NCBI GenBank assembly: GCA_029204225.1
Contig: CM055096.1
Coordinates: 47,565,079-47,625,078, forward strand
Source: Diphasiastrum complanatum
Taxonomy: Eukaryota; Streptophyta; Lycopodiopsida; Lycopodiales; Lycopodiaceae
Direction of reading: 5' to 3'
DNA: 60,000 nucleotides
In this document: positions 35,522-49,000 of the stretch, one piece after another
Layout: each line of letters opens with the position of its first letter
Position numbering within the stretch: position 1 is the first letter of the stretch
The notes under the pieces: model-generated
The model's input: the letters and a program-made list of their open reading frames with translations, nothing else
What the model was told of the DNA's origin: nothing
The model's database searches: none
Position numbers and translations under genes: made by a program

Positions 35522-36049
35522 TCATTGAAAAAAAAATTGTTTTTCATATCCATTACTTGATTTTATAGCATGATAACCATGAGAACCAATATCTACTTGC
35601 ATAGCATCATCTACACAAGAAGATTCTCCAAAACATGTGAGTAAAGCAAAGTGAGTCGCTTCCACTTGCTTTTCTTTCTCTTGAACATCAAAGATATCAA
35701 AGATATGAATATCTTTAGACCTGAACCTCTGAAAATAATACCTCTCAAACATATGACCTAGATCCAACAAGTTCTGATCAATGCTTGATCTCGATCTTTC
35801 ATAAAGGTTAGTGAAAAAAATGTCACCAATGTCACCATCATAAATCAAAAGATAGATTCCAAACTTTCCATCCAACATGACATAGAGTAGGTGAAGATGA
35901 GTATCAAACCTAATAAATCCAGCCTTCTTGAGTCCATAACAAACCTCAATAAGCTCACCAATGAGATCTCCCTTGCCTTGAAAAAACTGTCTCTCGATTT
36001 GTTCCATGTATGTAGTCTTCTCCAACCAACCTTTTGTCATCTTGATCAT
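35522..36049 (-). pseudogene. Copia reverse transcriptase remnant
   Basis: The minus strand has LEKTTYMEQIERQFFQGKGD, CYGLKKAGF and YLLIYDGDIGDIF. These align with the copia pattern EEExYMxQPEGF, LYGLKQ and YVDDM, but the catalytic YVDD has become YDGD. The preceding integrase core is mostly missing. Confidence 0.65.
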
Positions 36050-36363
36050 GAGTGATCAATTCATAATCATAGAGTCCTTTGAGTTGATAAAGAGATGTGA
36101 GATCCATGCCTTGGATCTTCCCAAGAACCAATCTTTCATTGCTCTTTCCTTAATAAGTCTCTCTCTTAATGATTGCATCATAAGAAGTAGAAACCTCAAA
36201 AACATTAGAATCCTTGAAAAAAATTATTAGTACCTTCAACATAAAGATGATTGAAATACTCTCTTTTTTCAAAAAGAACTTCTACTCAATGTTCTAGGTA
36301 ATGACTCATATGATAATGATTCTTCTTCATTATCATTCACAATGACATCATTCAAAGTACATT

Positions 36364-37547
36364 CTACTTTGAACTCTTCACATACTTCTCTTCTTCTTGA
36401 CTTGTGACTATCTCCCTCACCAAGTCTCTTGATAGAACCATTTGATCTATTCTCTTTATGAAGACATGCATGCACCTAGCAACATCTTTTTCCATATGAT
36501 CAAATAAATCATTAACAACAATCTTTTCCAAGGAAGAACCTTCACCTCCATTGATGAAGTTAGCTCTTTCCTTACCTTTTTCATGCTTGCACTTGCCATG
36601 AAAAACCATTAAAACACCATCATTATCCTCAAGACTAGCCAAGTTAGCACAAAGATGAACGTCTCCAAGAAGCATATTAGATCTTGACCTAGATCTAGCA
36701 TAAGAAAGTTTTTTAGACTTTGCATAAGATCCACCAATCTTATTGATACTAAAAGGTAACTTTGAAAAGTATAGACCAATCTCCTTTTCCATTTCATCCT
36801 TTTTGTTAGCCATAACAAAAGCATCAAGCTTGAAAAGTCTACCTTGTCTATTGCCCCTAGCAACCAATATTTCTTCCTTTGTAATGAAACAAGCATCACC
36901 ACCAAACTTTACCATGTATCCTTTCTCTATCATTTGACCAACACTTAGCAAATTTTTTGAAAGTGAAGGAATGTAAAGAACACCATCAAGTCTTGTTTTC
37001 CTATTAGTAGAAAGACAAATACAAATTGAACCAATATCTTCGATCACACACTCACCACCATTGGCCATGTGAATCACTTTCTTGGCTCCATCATAAGTGA
37101 CCAAAGAAGTAAAGAACCCCTTGTGACTAGTCATGTGTGAACTAGCTCCACTATCAATCCACCATGAATCTTTGTCACATTTACTTGATATTGGACTTGA
37201 AGAACACATCAAAAGAGAATCACCACTAGATCCTCATCATTAGTAGTAAAGTGAATTTGTTTGCTACCTTCATCTCTTTGCTTCTTCAAACATTCATTAG
37301 CAAAATGCCCTTTGATTCCACAATAAAAACATTTCAACTTAGGCTTATCTTCTTTTTTGCCAAAAGAGAAAGTCTCACCTTGATCTTGCCCTTTAGACCA
37401 CTTGCCTTTGGCTTTGCCCTTGAACTTGTCTTTGATGAACATAGCCTCCTCTTCATAATGAGATGTCGATGTAGATCCACCTCCTCTTGATTGAGGCCTA
37501 AACTCCTCATTCACCAAGATCTCTTGCAAATCCACAATACTTGACAA
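36364..37547 (-). pseudogene. Copia gag zinc knuckle, protease and pre-integrase
   Basis: The first frame (37547-37209) has CFYCGIKGHFANEC, the CCHC knuckle. An overlapping second frame (37212-36364) has WWIDSGASSHMTSHKGFF, the retropepsin site, then GVLYIPSLSKNLLSVGQM, the conserved stretch between protease and integrase (gag pre-integrase). The frame is open for 282 codons but ends before any integrase core. Confidence 0.85.
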
Positions 37548-38127
37548 AGTCTTTTGAATAGTAAATCACAAAGCACTCTTTTGAATGTCAACAAATGAAC
37601 TCAAGAAGAAATCACAAAGATATGGAACCTCTCAAATCTCTTCTAGCACTTCTAACTAGAAAATCAACACATAGAATAGTGAAATCTTGATCAACCTATG
37701 ATCTATCCTCAATCTAATGATTCTTGCCACTTCCTAAGTTTGAAACACACTCAAATGAAGTTCAGTAACCTCACAAACTAGAGATCCAATCAAAATTAGG
37801 GTTTTGACAAATTAAAAAAAAATTGAATATGTCAAATTTTACATGCAATTTCTAAAAGCTTGATATATCATCTTGTAACCTCCAACGAGACCTTTCTAAT
37901 GCACCAAAAATTGGCTAATTATAGTAAACTGAGTCCGAAATCAGAATTGATCAAGTATATAACCTTATGTTGAGTTTTGACCTACAAAAGATCAATTCTA
38001 CAGATGCAAAAATGCTGATTTTTGAGTAGAAATCAATCTAGCATGTTCTAGCATTGGTAACTCCTCCAAATCCTTGCTAAATATGGCTGATCCTTTCATA
38101 ATATGAAATAAAAGAGCTCTGATACCA

Positions 38128-38765
38128 TGTGAAGGATTTCAGATCATTCAGCATCCAATCCATGTCCTGATCTTTGGTTACAATAAGGAGCAAACCAACA
38201 ATTCTACCAATGTAAAAAAAACCAGCATCTACATACAAAATGAGATGCAAACTTACTGATCAAACATGAACCAAAACATAATATATGATTGATGTCCATA
38301 CAATTATAGTACCCTACTGTATTTCACACGTGTGAAAAAAAAAATAATAACAAGATATGAGCATTCTACACACAAGATTGCAAGATATTATCATGAGAGT
38401 GCACCAATGAGTAGTAGAACCCAAAAAGAACCATGTAAAATGATGAAATGAGAGATAGAGAAAATGAGATCCCTTTATCCATGAGTTACAACAATATATA
38501 ATAGGTCCAAATCCTATTTGGCCACTTGGCTTTTCCTCCAAAATATAAATCTTACTATTTTTGGGTCTAGATTCAATGTACCCAAAGTTCAAATTTGAAT
38601 CTCTCTCAAACTCGACTACCAACTTTCTCACACTTTCAAAAAGTGTTTATTGAATGTATTTTAAACTAATATAACTTCAAAAAAATTTATCTAAGTCTAA
38701 AATGAGTTATGATCTCATATTAACAATTTACCAAAATATGACTAAACTTGTTGAAATCTCTTACA
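38128..38765 (-). repeat. Copia 5' LTR
   Basis: 638 bp, TGTAAGAGATTTC to CTTCACA on the minus strand, directly followed by the primer site. The outer 70 bp are repeated at 34673-34742. Confidence 0.8.
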
Positions 38766-38779
38766 TTTATCTTGAGGAA

Positions 38780-40800
38780 AAACTTCGCCATAGACTTCAC
38801 TTGGCCTCAAAATCCTATTGGCCCATTTCTACCTCCTTAACTATTCAAACTTAAAAAAGAATGAAAACTCATTCAATAATTGGAAGGAACCAATTTGAAT
38901 TTGAATTTGAACCAATTTTGGTGGGAGTCCCAAATTTATTCACTAACTTGACATTTAGGCCTTGCGACATTAAAAGTCAAACAAAAAGACCTAAAGTCCT
39001 TTTATTGACTTTCTAATTAATCAAATCTCTATGTGATCACTGGGTTGGACTTACACACGCAGGGTGCCAAATCTCTCTCACTTATTAACTAGGGTTAGAA
39101 TTGTCTCGAGATCTGCAAACCCTCCAACACTTGAAGTTAGCCAACAATTCTATCATCAAACCAGAAGCTGAGTTGCGTAACATCCCTATAACTGTAGCCG
39201 GAAAGACAATTTCAGTGAATTTCTATATAATGCGAATGTATGCTGGAAATAGGGGGTACTTTATGTTGTTAAGACGACCATGGCTAAGACTAAGTGATTG
39301 TATGGTGGATATCCTAGCAGGGGTACTCATTTTTGGGAGAAGTAAGGAGCGAGTAGTGGTAGATGGTTACTCGGAGGTGCCTCAATCTGAACGAGCCCCA
39401 CTACCTTCCACCGAATGGGAGGAAGTGACAGACAGCGAAGAAGACCCTACCGAGAGTGATGCTGAAGAAATATTAGAATTAGAATGGAATGCACCCGAAG
39501 AGAAACTCCCAAAAGTGTGCCACACAGATGTAGGTCTGATAAACATAGGAACACATGACAACCCAAAGAACATAAAAGTGGAGGCACACGTGACCAACCT
39601 AGAAAAACAAGCGTATAAAGAACTATGTGAGAAGAATCGTGACATATTTGCTTGGGATTATGTCGATTTAAAAAAAATACTCTCATTCCTTGTTACTCAT
39701 AACATACCACTCCTTGAAGAACGTAAACATGTACGACATAGACAATGGAGGTTGCCACTACACTTAAGAGCCGAGGTTTTTACGGAGTTGGAGAGGAAAA
39801 CTGGATTAATCTTCCTAGTTGAAAACACTGAATGATGCTCACCAATAGTGCCACGTCCTAAAAAGAATTCCACCCAAATTCGCATATGCGTAGACTACAA
39901 GAAGTTAAATCAACACACCAGGAAAGATTATTACCCCCTACCATTTATCGATCAGGTACTAGAGGAGCTGGCAGGGAGACAGATATACTCATTCATGGAC
40001 TATTTTGCAAGGTATAATCAAATAGCCATCGTTGAGAAAAATAAGTTGAAAATTACCTTTACGACCACATTTGAAACCTTCGCTTATCACGTCATGTCAT
40101 TTACTAACCAATACTCCCGCGACGTATCAACATTTTATGAATCAACACTTTGAGGACATTTTAGATGCCAAATTGAAAATTTTTGTTAATGATCTTTGTG
40201 GTGCTTCATCCCTTTCAGAATACCTAGCTGTACTAGAAAATTGCTTTGAGAAATGCGCAACAACGTAAATGCCAACGAATGTCTATTTGGAATCCCTTAC
40301 AAAGTTTTACTAGGGCACGTAATCAGTCGATATGGGATGGCCATTGACCCTGAAAAAATCACAATGTTGTTAGCTATAATGACACCCACCAAGGTGGAAC
40401 AACTACAGTCCTTCCTAGGTTCCTCTGGTTGCTACAAGCGATATGTGATGGCAATGAATCACACGTATCTATCCCATGATTAGTTTGCTCCAAGAAGATA
40501 CAAAGTAGGATTGGACCAATGAATGTGAACAAGCATTTAAAGACTTGAAAAAAGCACTAGCTGAGGCACCAATCCTGAAACCACCTATGTATGACAGGCC
40601 ATTTCATGTATTCACCAATACCATTGTTACTTGTATTAATTGTTGTTTATCCCTAGTGTGGACAAAGTTTATCACCCCATAGTGTTCACAGGAGCAAAAT
40701 TGAAAGCAGCCGAACTAAACTATTCCAAAGCCGAAAGAATATGCTTAGAAGTAGCCTATGCCGCTATGAAATTTAGACACTATTTACTGCATAGGAAAGT
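38780..40800 (+). mobile_element. Ty3/gypsy retrotransposon C, plus strand, decayed
   Basis: 38780-39070 is LTR-like sequence shared, inverted, with 16860-17140. The coding remains start at 39101: protease tail (GYFMLLRRPWLRLSDCMVDI), acidic spacer, reverse transcriptase (KELCEKNRDIFAWDYVDLKK; STQIRICVDYKKLNQHTRKD; SFMDYFARYNQIAI) and RNase H start (CEQAFKDLKKALAEAPILK). Stops and frameshifts are frequent (39833, 40150, 40268, 40480). Gag is missing between LTR and protease. Confidence 0.82.
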
Positions 40801-43800
40801 GACATTCTACACCTGAGGGGCTCGGGCCTTCCCCTGCGTAATGACATGTCTGAGATTTTAATCTCTGATATATTCTGGACAGAATTGATGATGCCTTTAC
40901 TGCAAGATGAGAATTCCGGACAAAAATATCGATGCAAGCAAATTCCACCTGATGCAAGCAAATTCCAACTCTGGAGGTGCATCAAAAACACACGGAAAAA
41001 TTGAAGACTTGGCATTACGATTCCAAAACAAACGTCAGCTTTGAAAAAGAAATCAGCGGAACGATTAAAAAACAGTTTTTGTTTACAGTTTTTTTGATGC
41101 TATCTTTTGATGCTATCATGAGGTCCGTGCACTAATTTTAAGCTTTTTTTTATCTGAGCTCCTCTGAAGCTTCACGTTGCTTTTTCAGTGGGGGCTTTAT
41201 GAAGGGGATCGAATGAGCAAGGGAGGCATCTCAGAAGGTGGTGTAAGCATGCGATAACATCATGGCAACAAGTTGCGCCTGGGCAGCAAAAACAAAGCGT
41301 AAAAAAATGATTGTGATTGGGTAGCAAAACAAAGTATAAGGCACATGATTGTGACTGGGCAGGAAATTATTGCTAAGCAGGGAATTGAGCCGAACACTCC
41401 ACGCTGCGAAGGCCAGAGTTGAGAAGGCGGATGGGGCCTCAACAGGATCCTGGACCAGTTGAGAAGGCGAATGACACCTCAACAGAATCCGTTGATCATG
41501 GACGATGATAACTACTTAACACTTCGCAGAACAAGAACGAGAAAAAGGAAATGGTCTGAATAGGGCTCAGCCCCAAATACACATTCTGAGGCAACTTGGA
41601 TTTCACACAACATTTTCCCGTTTACTGCTCTGATAAGGCTGTTTGTACCACCGTTGTAAGTAAATTCTCTTAACGATATTAGTCATTGATCTAGATTCCT
41701 AATCATTACAAACCTGGATAATCATCAAGGTTACCAAAAGCATGGTAATCATAACGTTTCCCACATGGACCATCATTATTTCTTCACAAATCACCTCTAA
41801 ATCAGCCCTTTAATTTGTTTCGATAAGGTATTTCCACATTAAATATGGTCAAAGCAGAAGGTTCTTCCATGAAATGACTTGAAGAAAACACGACAGACGT
41901 CAATGTAGTTCACACACAATTTTCCCGTTACCAGTTCGTATTAGAACAATGATACAAAAACTAAAATGTGCTTGTTGGGAACTAACAAATACTTTTTCCC
42001 TTACATCCATTCTTGTAACCGTCTTCTCTCAGAAGATTCTGATGCCTCTTCAAGGAATCCAATGGATTCATTGTGGATGGTCTTGAGCATGAGCACGATC
42101 TCTGAAAAGAGCAACACAAATCTGAAGATGGCAAAGCTTTTTTCTAGATCGACTAAGGAGTAATGATAGTTTTCTTAATGTTGCAACAATTATAACATAG
42201 AACATAGGACTTAATAGAGATTTCAGTTTCTGAAAGAAAATTAAGAAAAATTTTGAGTCTTCAATCTGTTCATGTAGCTAAGAAAATACGTTCGAGGATT
42301 CAGCCACATCTCTTTGACATAATATGGGTGGTATCTGTGCAGGAATGGAACAAAGATTTTGAAGTTTTGAAGATGATTGTTAGCTGGTTCAGAAAGCAAT
42401 TTGAAGTTTGGCCAGCTTTTAGTAGTCCCAAGCCCTTGTGAGATTGTATAGCTTAATTAAATCCAAAACGATTGGGAATATTTGTCTCAAAAAGAAAAAC
42501 TAAGCTTCACGTCTTGTGAAATCAAACAAATTCAAAAATGATGCAAAAATCTCAAGGTCAAGAGACATTGTAAAAAAGCTCTCATCCCTGATCAATTGAA
42601 GCAGAAGAGAATAGGTGACAAGGCTGAGAAGGACATTGACAATCCATTTTGCTTACATTTGAATATTGTGAAACATGTCATTTTGATATGTAATAATCAA
42701 CGATTTCTTACAGCCTATACATTGTTTCAATATGTAATTTGTTGCAAATTTCTTACAGATTATTCCAGATATAAACCAAGGGCTAGCTTCCACTTTCAAA
42801 ATTTGAATCAAGAATAGGAGACAAACAAAAAAATTAAATCAACGACGTAAACTTTTCATTTTGTGGGTTATGAGATGAGTGAAAGGGATGAAACTTGTGG
42901 TGTGCTTATGAAATGCATCATGCTAACTTCAAAACGCACCTTCAAAACTACCGGTTATGAATGGGAGATAGCAATTTCCCTAAATCAAATGTGAATGGAT
43001 CAATTCATCCAAACTTTGAATGACAGCAAAATTTTTGACATGTTTAAAGGTAGAAATTGTTAAGATCACTTCAAAACCAAGCTAGTGTATAAGGTCAACG
43101 TCTCCCTTCGATAGACCCACATGGAACAATGGTACTTTCTTAAATGGTTTTAATACTTTTGTTCTACATTTTTGGATGTTGGGTTACTTGGCTGGCACAT
43201 GTTGTCATATAAACAGATTTAACCTACTTGGAAAATCCTTCAATTGTCAAAAACATGAAAGTCCTTATATGTCTACCTAACTTTAAAGCAAAGAAGTCAT
43301 CCAGCTTTAACACGGACAAAATGACATAAAAACCTTGTTATAAACCTTTGAAAAATAATAGATGATCATGAGAATTCGATAATCAAAGACGGAATGAGTG
43401 ATGATAAATTCAGTAAAGGCAGAAAGAGAGAGCCGAACAAATTGACGATAATTTGAGATGAGCGGACAGAGGGTGGGAAATTCCAGAAGGAGAAAAAAAT
43501 TCGGATTGATGGAGCAAGCACAAAGTCAGCAAAGGAGAGCACCGACACAAGTAGACACGAGCAAATAGCTTCAAGCAAGCTTGTCAACTAAAGAGGATTG
43601 CAAAGAGTAGTGTAACTACTGCTTGAGAGGAGACTTCAAAGGAGAGGATGAACATGCTCTCAACCAGGAAGAGATAAGAAGACTACTAGAAAGGATCAAG
43701 AAAAAAGGCACACAATTTTATCATGAATTCACAAGAAGCTTTAACACAAGGTAAGATCAAGACAACACTGTCACAGAAGAAGGAACAAATAGAGAGACAG

Positions 43801-44493
43801 TGACAGTGGATAAAGAACAAATGAGTTGGAGGGAGTGAACAAGGAGAGGACCTCTAGTTATTGAATAAGAATCTTGGAGGTCTATCCAATAAGAAAATCA
43901 CAGATATTGTGGATCATGATGCAATTTGTGAGATAATTTGCAAATGCTTTGGGGATATGACAGCTTGCTAACATTCTTGGTGGCAAGATCATTAGCGATG
44001 TCTGGAGGTATTGTCATGGTAATGTGAACAAGAACAGAGTGGTAGTAGTTTAGGAAATGGGAAGGACATATGAATGATGGAAAACCAGCTAGTTGTTGCC
44101 CAAAACCACGGATTCAATGACTAAGCTACAAGCTAGCTCCTCGTCAGAACAAACCCTGACTCTACAATGACACATAGACCAAGAATCTTTCCTCTCACCA
44201 TCACAAGTTTGGAAAAAGAGCTCTTGCAACATCGGCATCATCACCGGGAGCTACTAGCTCTATTTCTTTTCCATGGTTGTTTTGGTCATAAATTGGATTG
44301 TTTGATCCATGGAAGTGGTTGTTGTTGGATTTAATTGCACGTTATGGTTGGTTGAGTTGATTATGAATTGAATGTACTAATTTTTAATGCAAGGATTGAT
44401 TAAAATCCTGTCAAAATCTAAAAAGGACAGCTCTCACGCTGTACAACAACAATTTACAGCATCATCACATCTTACTCACAGACCCACTTTTTG
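40801..44493. other. 3.7 kb without a recognised gene
   Basis: Open frames are under 85 codons and show no domain. The base composition is AT-rich. A duplicated phrase around GTTGAGAAGGCGRATG occurs at about 41419 and 41459. No RNA gene or complete element was recognised. Confidence 0.5.
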
Positions 44494-45500
44494 ACTGTAG
44501 AAGCCATAGGTTACTATGACCCTCAAGGTCGAGATCTGTGTAACCATGGTCATTTATTATATTAGGCCTACTAAACTTAGAGTTAGCTAAGTTAGTATGA
44601 AATTAACTTGGTAGGGACTCATGGGTCCACTAGGCCTAATTGTGACATTAAGTACCCCACTTGAAATATTGGAGGTACCTTGCAACGTTTTCAGCCACTA
44701 CGGAGTGTATATGGCTGAGACAATTACTTGTCGATATGAAGCATGGCCAGCCCTCAGCCACTCTCCTATTTACGGATAGTCAAAGTGCTATTGCCATTGC
44801 ACGAAATCCAGTATTTCATGCAAGAACAAAGCATATCGAGATCCACTATCACTTTGTTCGGGAGAAGCTTTATAATGGCGACATCACGCTTGAATATTGT
44901 CCCATGGAGGATAATATTGCAGATGTGTTCACTAAGGCATTGCCTAGAGTTCGATTAAAAGCTCTTTGTAAAGCTTTAAATTTAAAGCAACATGCTGATT
45001 TTCTTACTTAGTGAATACATGTCATTTTCATTTAAGGAGGGTGTTAGAAAAATAAATGTAAATGATGTAGAAGCCATAGGTTACTATGACCCAAAAGGTC
45101 GAGATCTGTGTAACCATGGTCATTTATATTTTAGGCCCAAGTTAGTATGAAACTAGGGACTCGTGGGTCCACTAGGGGCCTATACATGTGAATTAAGTAC
45201 CTAACTTGTTATTTGGGGTACTTAATTATTTTATGTAACTTATGGTAGCTAGATAGCCATTAGTCTAAGTTATTGGACAGCCAACAGTCATGAAGGTAGA
45301 TAGCCATCTTGGACTACTTATATGTAGCCATTCATTTGTATGAGACACACTTTTGTAAGCAATACTGACTATTCTCCTTGGCTGTCCACGAGTTTCTACA
45401 AGAGGGTTTCTAGCCATCTCTCTCTTTCTTTTGAGAATGCTTTGTGTGATTGAATAGTTAAGATCCTGGATCCTTAGGCTTCTATTTCCTCCATTGACTT
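44494..45500 (+). mobile_element. 3' end of a Ty1/copia element with LTR
   Basis: An LTR fragment (44494-44665) homologous to 45065-45230 abuts the end of a copia pol frame. Then come a polypurine tract (TTTAAGGAGGG, ending 45041) and a 3' LTR starting TGTTAGAAAAATAAATG at 45042; its outer end is not fixed. This LTR is related to those of the element at 56195-59271 (shared ATAGRTTACT, CCAAAAGGT and TGTGTAACCATGG). Most of pol is missing. Confidence 0.78.
44661..45011 (+). CDS. Copia RNase H C-terminal fragment
   Basis: 116 codons contain CIWLRQLLVDM, LFTDSQSAIAIARNPVFHAR, TKHIEIHYHFVREKL and NIADVFTKALPR, the classic end of copia pol, ending in a stop 30 bp before the LTR. The Asp of TDSQSA is the last catalytic residue. 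It is open but far too short to act alone. Confidence 0.92.
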   Translation: MKYWRYLATFSATTECIWLRQLLVDMKHGQPSATLLFTDSQSAIAIARNPVFHARTKHIEIHYHFVREKLYNGDITLEYCPMEDNIADVFTKALPRVRLKALCKALNLKQHADFLT

Positions 45501-46085
45501 CTTTTTTTCCTTGCCGATTACACTAGTGCAATCAGAATAATAAAAAACCGTAAAATTTGAGCCAACTCAAATATTACTCACATGGTTTTAAATTAGAGTA
45601 ATCTATACGCAGTCTGTACAGATGTCATAAATAGCACCAAAACTACTAAAAAAAGGTTACTAGAACCTTACTTGCAGCCTGTACATATGTCATAAATAGC
45701 ACAAAAACTACCCAGAAAATCTCACTCACATCTTGCTCACATGATACTCGCTTGTGCCAAAACCCAACTTATTCACATAGTCCTTGGAAGCAAATGCTTC
45801 TGAATCTTGGTATTGTCAGGTACCTCTCTTTTCCCCAACCACGGTTTTCTCTCAGTCCGTCACCAATCACGACCACAGTCAGACTGATTTTTGTTGTCTC
45901 AATCTCGCCCTTTATTCCATTGTTTTGAGCATATCTTCTGAATTTTTGCCAGAATCATGATCCAACCCCAAGTCTTATCCCAGTTTTCAATTCTATCTTC
46001 AAACTCTATCGAAATCCTTCTTAGACCCACCCCAAGTGTTGACAGGCTCTGTACTCCCAACCTGCGCTCCAATACTCAAGGGTTC
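45501..46085. other. Spacer between copia LTR and SPT6 3' end
   Basis: No open frame of note. It must contain the SPT6 3' untranslated region (minus strand). A short duplication around GTACAKATGTCATAAATAGCAC occurs at 45617 and 45678. Confidence 0.4.
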
Positions 46086-49000
46086 TTAATTTGAATTTAA
46101 CCCTGTTGCTTGCGCATCCGAACTAATTTGAGCAACTCCTGAAAGATCTTCTTTCCCTGAAGCAGTTCTATTTCTTTCATCCTGCTCAATGTTAACGTTT
46201 TCAAGAAATTGCTCCTCACCCCTGCCCTCTGTTCTACCATCTCCGTCTGTTCTTTGTGAACCTCGGCCTCTAATAGTCAGCCCCCATCCACTTTCGAAAT
46301 GGTCTTGATCCCCCCAACCTTGACTCAATCCAGACTTTCCAACCCTGTCCTTTGACTCTCTGTCCTCTTCTTCCAGAACCCCTTCTGCCTCTACCTGTTG
46401 TTGAATCTCCATTCCAACGGTTTCCTTCCTCTTGTGCCCTGCCTCTTCCTTGCTTCCAATCCCACCTTCCGCTTCTGTCTGAGCCTCTTCCTCTACCAGT
46501 CTGCCTGAATTTGTGGCCACTGTGAGCCTGGTTTTTATCTGGCCAATCCTCAACATTGTCCCATTGCCATGACCCTGAGTTTCCACCCCTCTCTTCTAAG
46601 TATTTTTCAGAAATATTCGTGGGCTGTGTGCTCCCTCCCCATACTCCAGCATCTGAACCCGCTTCGTTAGGTTTATTCCAACCACCATCATTCTCGCCCG
46701 TCACCTTCGTGTTATCCCATTGACATGACCCTGAGTTTTCACCCCTCTGTTCTAAGTTTTTGTTAGACATGTTCTCAGACTGGCCCCACTTGTTGTCACT
46801 GGGCTCTCTGCTCCCTCCCCATCCTCCAGCATCCGAACACTCTTCGTTAGGTTTATTCCAACCATCATAATTCTCACCAAACACCTTTGTGTTATCCCAT
46901 TGACATGACCCTGAGTTTCCACCCCTCTCTTCTATATTTTTGTCAGAAATGCTCTCAGACTGGCCCCACTTGTTGTCAGTGAGCTGTCTGCTCCCTCCCC
47001 ATCCTGTAGCATTTGAACCCTCTTTGTTAAATTTATTCCAACCATCATCATTCTCGCCAGTCACCTTGGTGTTCCAACCACCATCCCAGTCACTCTCACC
47101 TCTCCCTGAAGGCTCTCCTGTGGAGGTAGCGGCTCCATCCCATCCATCACTCTCATTACAATCCCCTCGATTCCAGCCTCGTCCACCTCTTCTTCCTGAT
47201 CCCCTTCTGCCTCTACCAGTGGTTGAATCTCCATTCCATCGGTTTCCTTCCTGCTTGAAAACACACCCTTCAGGAAGTTCCTCTTGTGCCCTGCCTCTTC
47301 CTTGCTTCCAATCCCACCTTTCTCTTCTTTCTGAGCCTCTTCCTCTACCAGTCTGCCTGAATTCATGGCCACTATGAGCCTGATTTTTATCTCGCCAGTT
47401 CTCAGCTTTGTTCCATTGCCATGACCCTGACTTTCCACCCCTCTCTTCTAAGTTTTTGTTAAAAATGTTCTCAGAATGGCCCCACCTGTTGTCAGTTGGC
47501 TGTCTGCTCCCTCCCCATCCTCCGGCATCTGAACCCTCTTCGTTAGGTTTATTCCAACCGTCATCATTCTCACCAGTTGCCTTTGTGTTATCCCATTGAC
47601 ATGACCCTGAGTTTCCACCCCACTCTTCTAAGTTTTTGTTAGAAATGTTCTGAGACTGGCCCCACTTGTTGTCAGTGGGCTGTCCGCTCCCTCCCCATCC
47701 TCCAGCATCTGAACCCTCTTTGTTAGGTTTATTCCAACCACCATCATTCTCACCAGTCACCTTCGCGTTATCACATTGCCATGACCCTGAGTTTCCACCC
47801 CTCTCTTCTAAGTTTTTGATAGAAGTATTCTCAGAGTTGCCCCACTTGTTGTCAGTTGGTTGTCTACTCCCTCCCCATCCTCCGGCATCTGAACCCTCAT
47901 TAGGTCTATTCCAATCACCTTCAGTCTCGCCAATCACCTTCGTGCTATCCCATTCACATGACCCTGAGTTTCCACCCCTCTCTTCTAAGTTCTTGTTAGA
48001 AATGATCTCAGACTGGCCCCACTTGCTGTCAGTGGGCTGTCTGATCCCTTCCCATCCTCCAGCACCTGAACCCCCTTCATTACATTTATTCCAACCATCA
48101 TCGTTTTCGCCAGTCACCTTCGCGTTCCAACCACTATCCCAGTCACTCTGACCTCTTACTGAAGGCTCGGCTGTCGTGGTACCAGCTCCATCCCATCTAT
48201 CACTCTCATTACAATTCCAGCCTCGTCCACCTCTTCTTCCTGATCCCCTTCTGCCTCTACCAGTGGTTGAATCTCCATTCCATCGGTTTCCTTCCTGCTT
48301 GAAAACACACCCTTCAGAAAGTTCCTCTTGTGCCCTGCCTCTTCCTTGCTTCCAATCCCACCTTCCTCTTCTTTCTGAGCCTCTTCCTCTACCAGTCTGC
48401 CTGAATTCGTGGCCACTATCAGCCTGGTTTTTATCTCGCCAATCCTCAACTTTGTCCCATTGCCATGACCCCGAGTTTCGACCGTTCTCTTCTAGGTGTT
48501 TGACAGACATGTTCTGAGACTCACCCCACTTGTTGTCAGTGGGCTGTGTGCTCCCTCCCCATCCTCCAGCATCTGAACCCTCTTCGTTGAGTTTATTCCA
48601 ACCATCATCATTCTCGCCAGTCACCTTCGTGTTCCAACCACTATCCCAGTCACTCTCACCTCTATCCGAAGTCTCTGCTGTTGTGGTTGCAGCTCCATCC
48701 CATCCATCACTCTGATTACAATCCCCTCGATTCCAGCCGCGTCCACCTCTTCTTCCTGAACCTCTTCTGCCTCTATCATTTTCTCTCCACCCACAACCTC
48801 TGCCAGACTGGTCTTCACTGTTCCAGTTTCGTCCTTCATTCCATTGAGCTGATTCTGAGTTTTCTTGACCTTCTTGAGAGCCAGAAAGATTGTGATCAGA
48901 AAATCCTTGTCCTTCACCTCCACGACCTCTTCGGCCCCTACCTCGAAATCTGGCCCTTCCAAATTCCATTTTTCTTTCTGGGAATATTGGAAGAGGCAAA

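Larger units (their letters stand above)
34673..38765 (-). mobile_element. Ty1/copia retrotransposon, decayed
   Basis: Minus-strand order: 5' LTR (38128-38765), initiator-Met primer site TGGTATCAGAGC (38116-38127), gag zinc knuckle, protease/pre-integrase, reverse transcriptase remnant, polypurine tract GAAGAGGGAG (about 34743-34754), 3' LTR. The 3' LTR keeps only its first 70 bp (34742-34673), which match 38765-38696, and then meets the transposon fragment. Confidence 0.88.

Noticed and set aside
46940-48715. Pro/Ser-rich plus-strand frames
   Set aside because: Antisense shadows of the SPT6 GW repeat exon; the minus-strand frame carries the SH2 and repeat structure.
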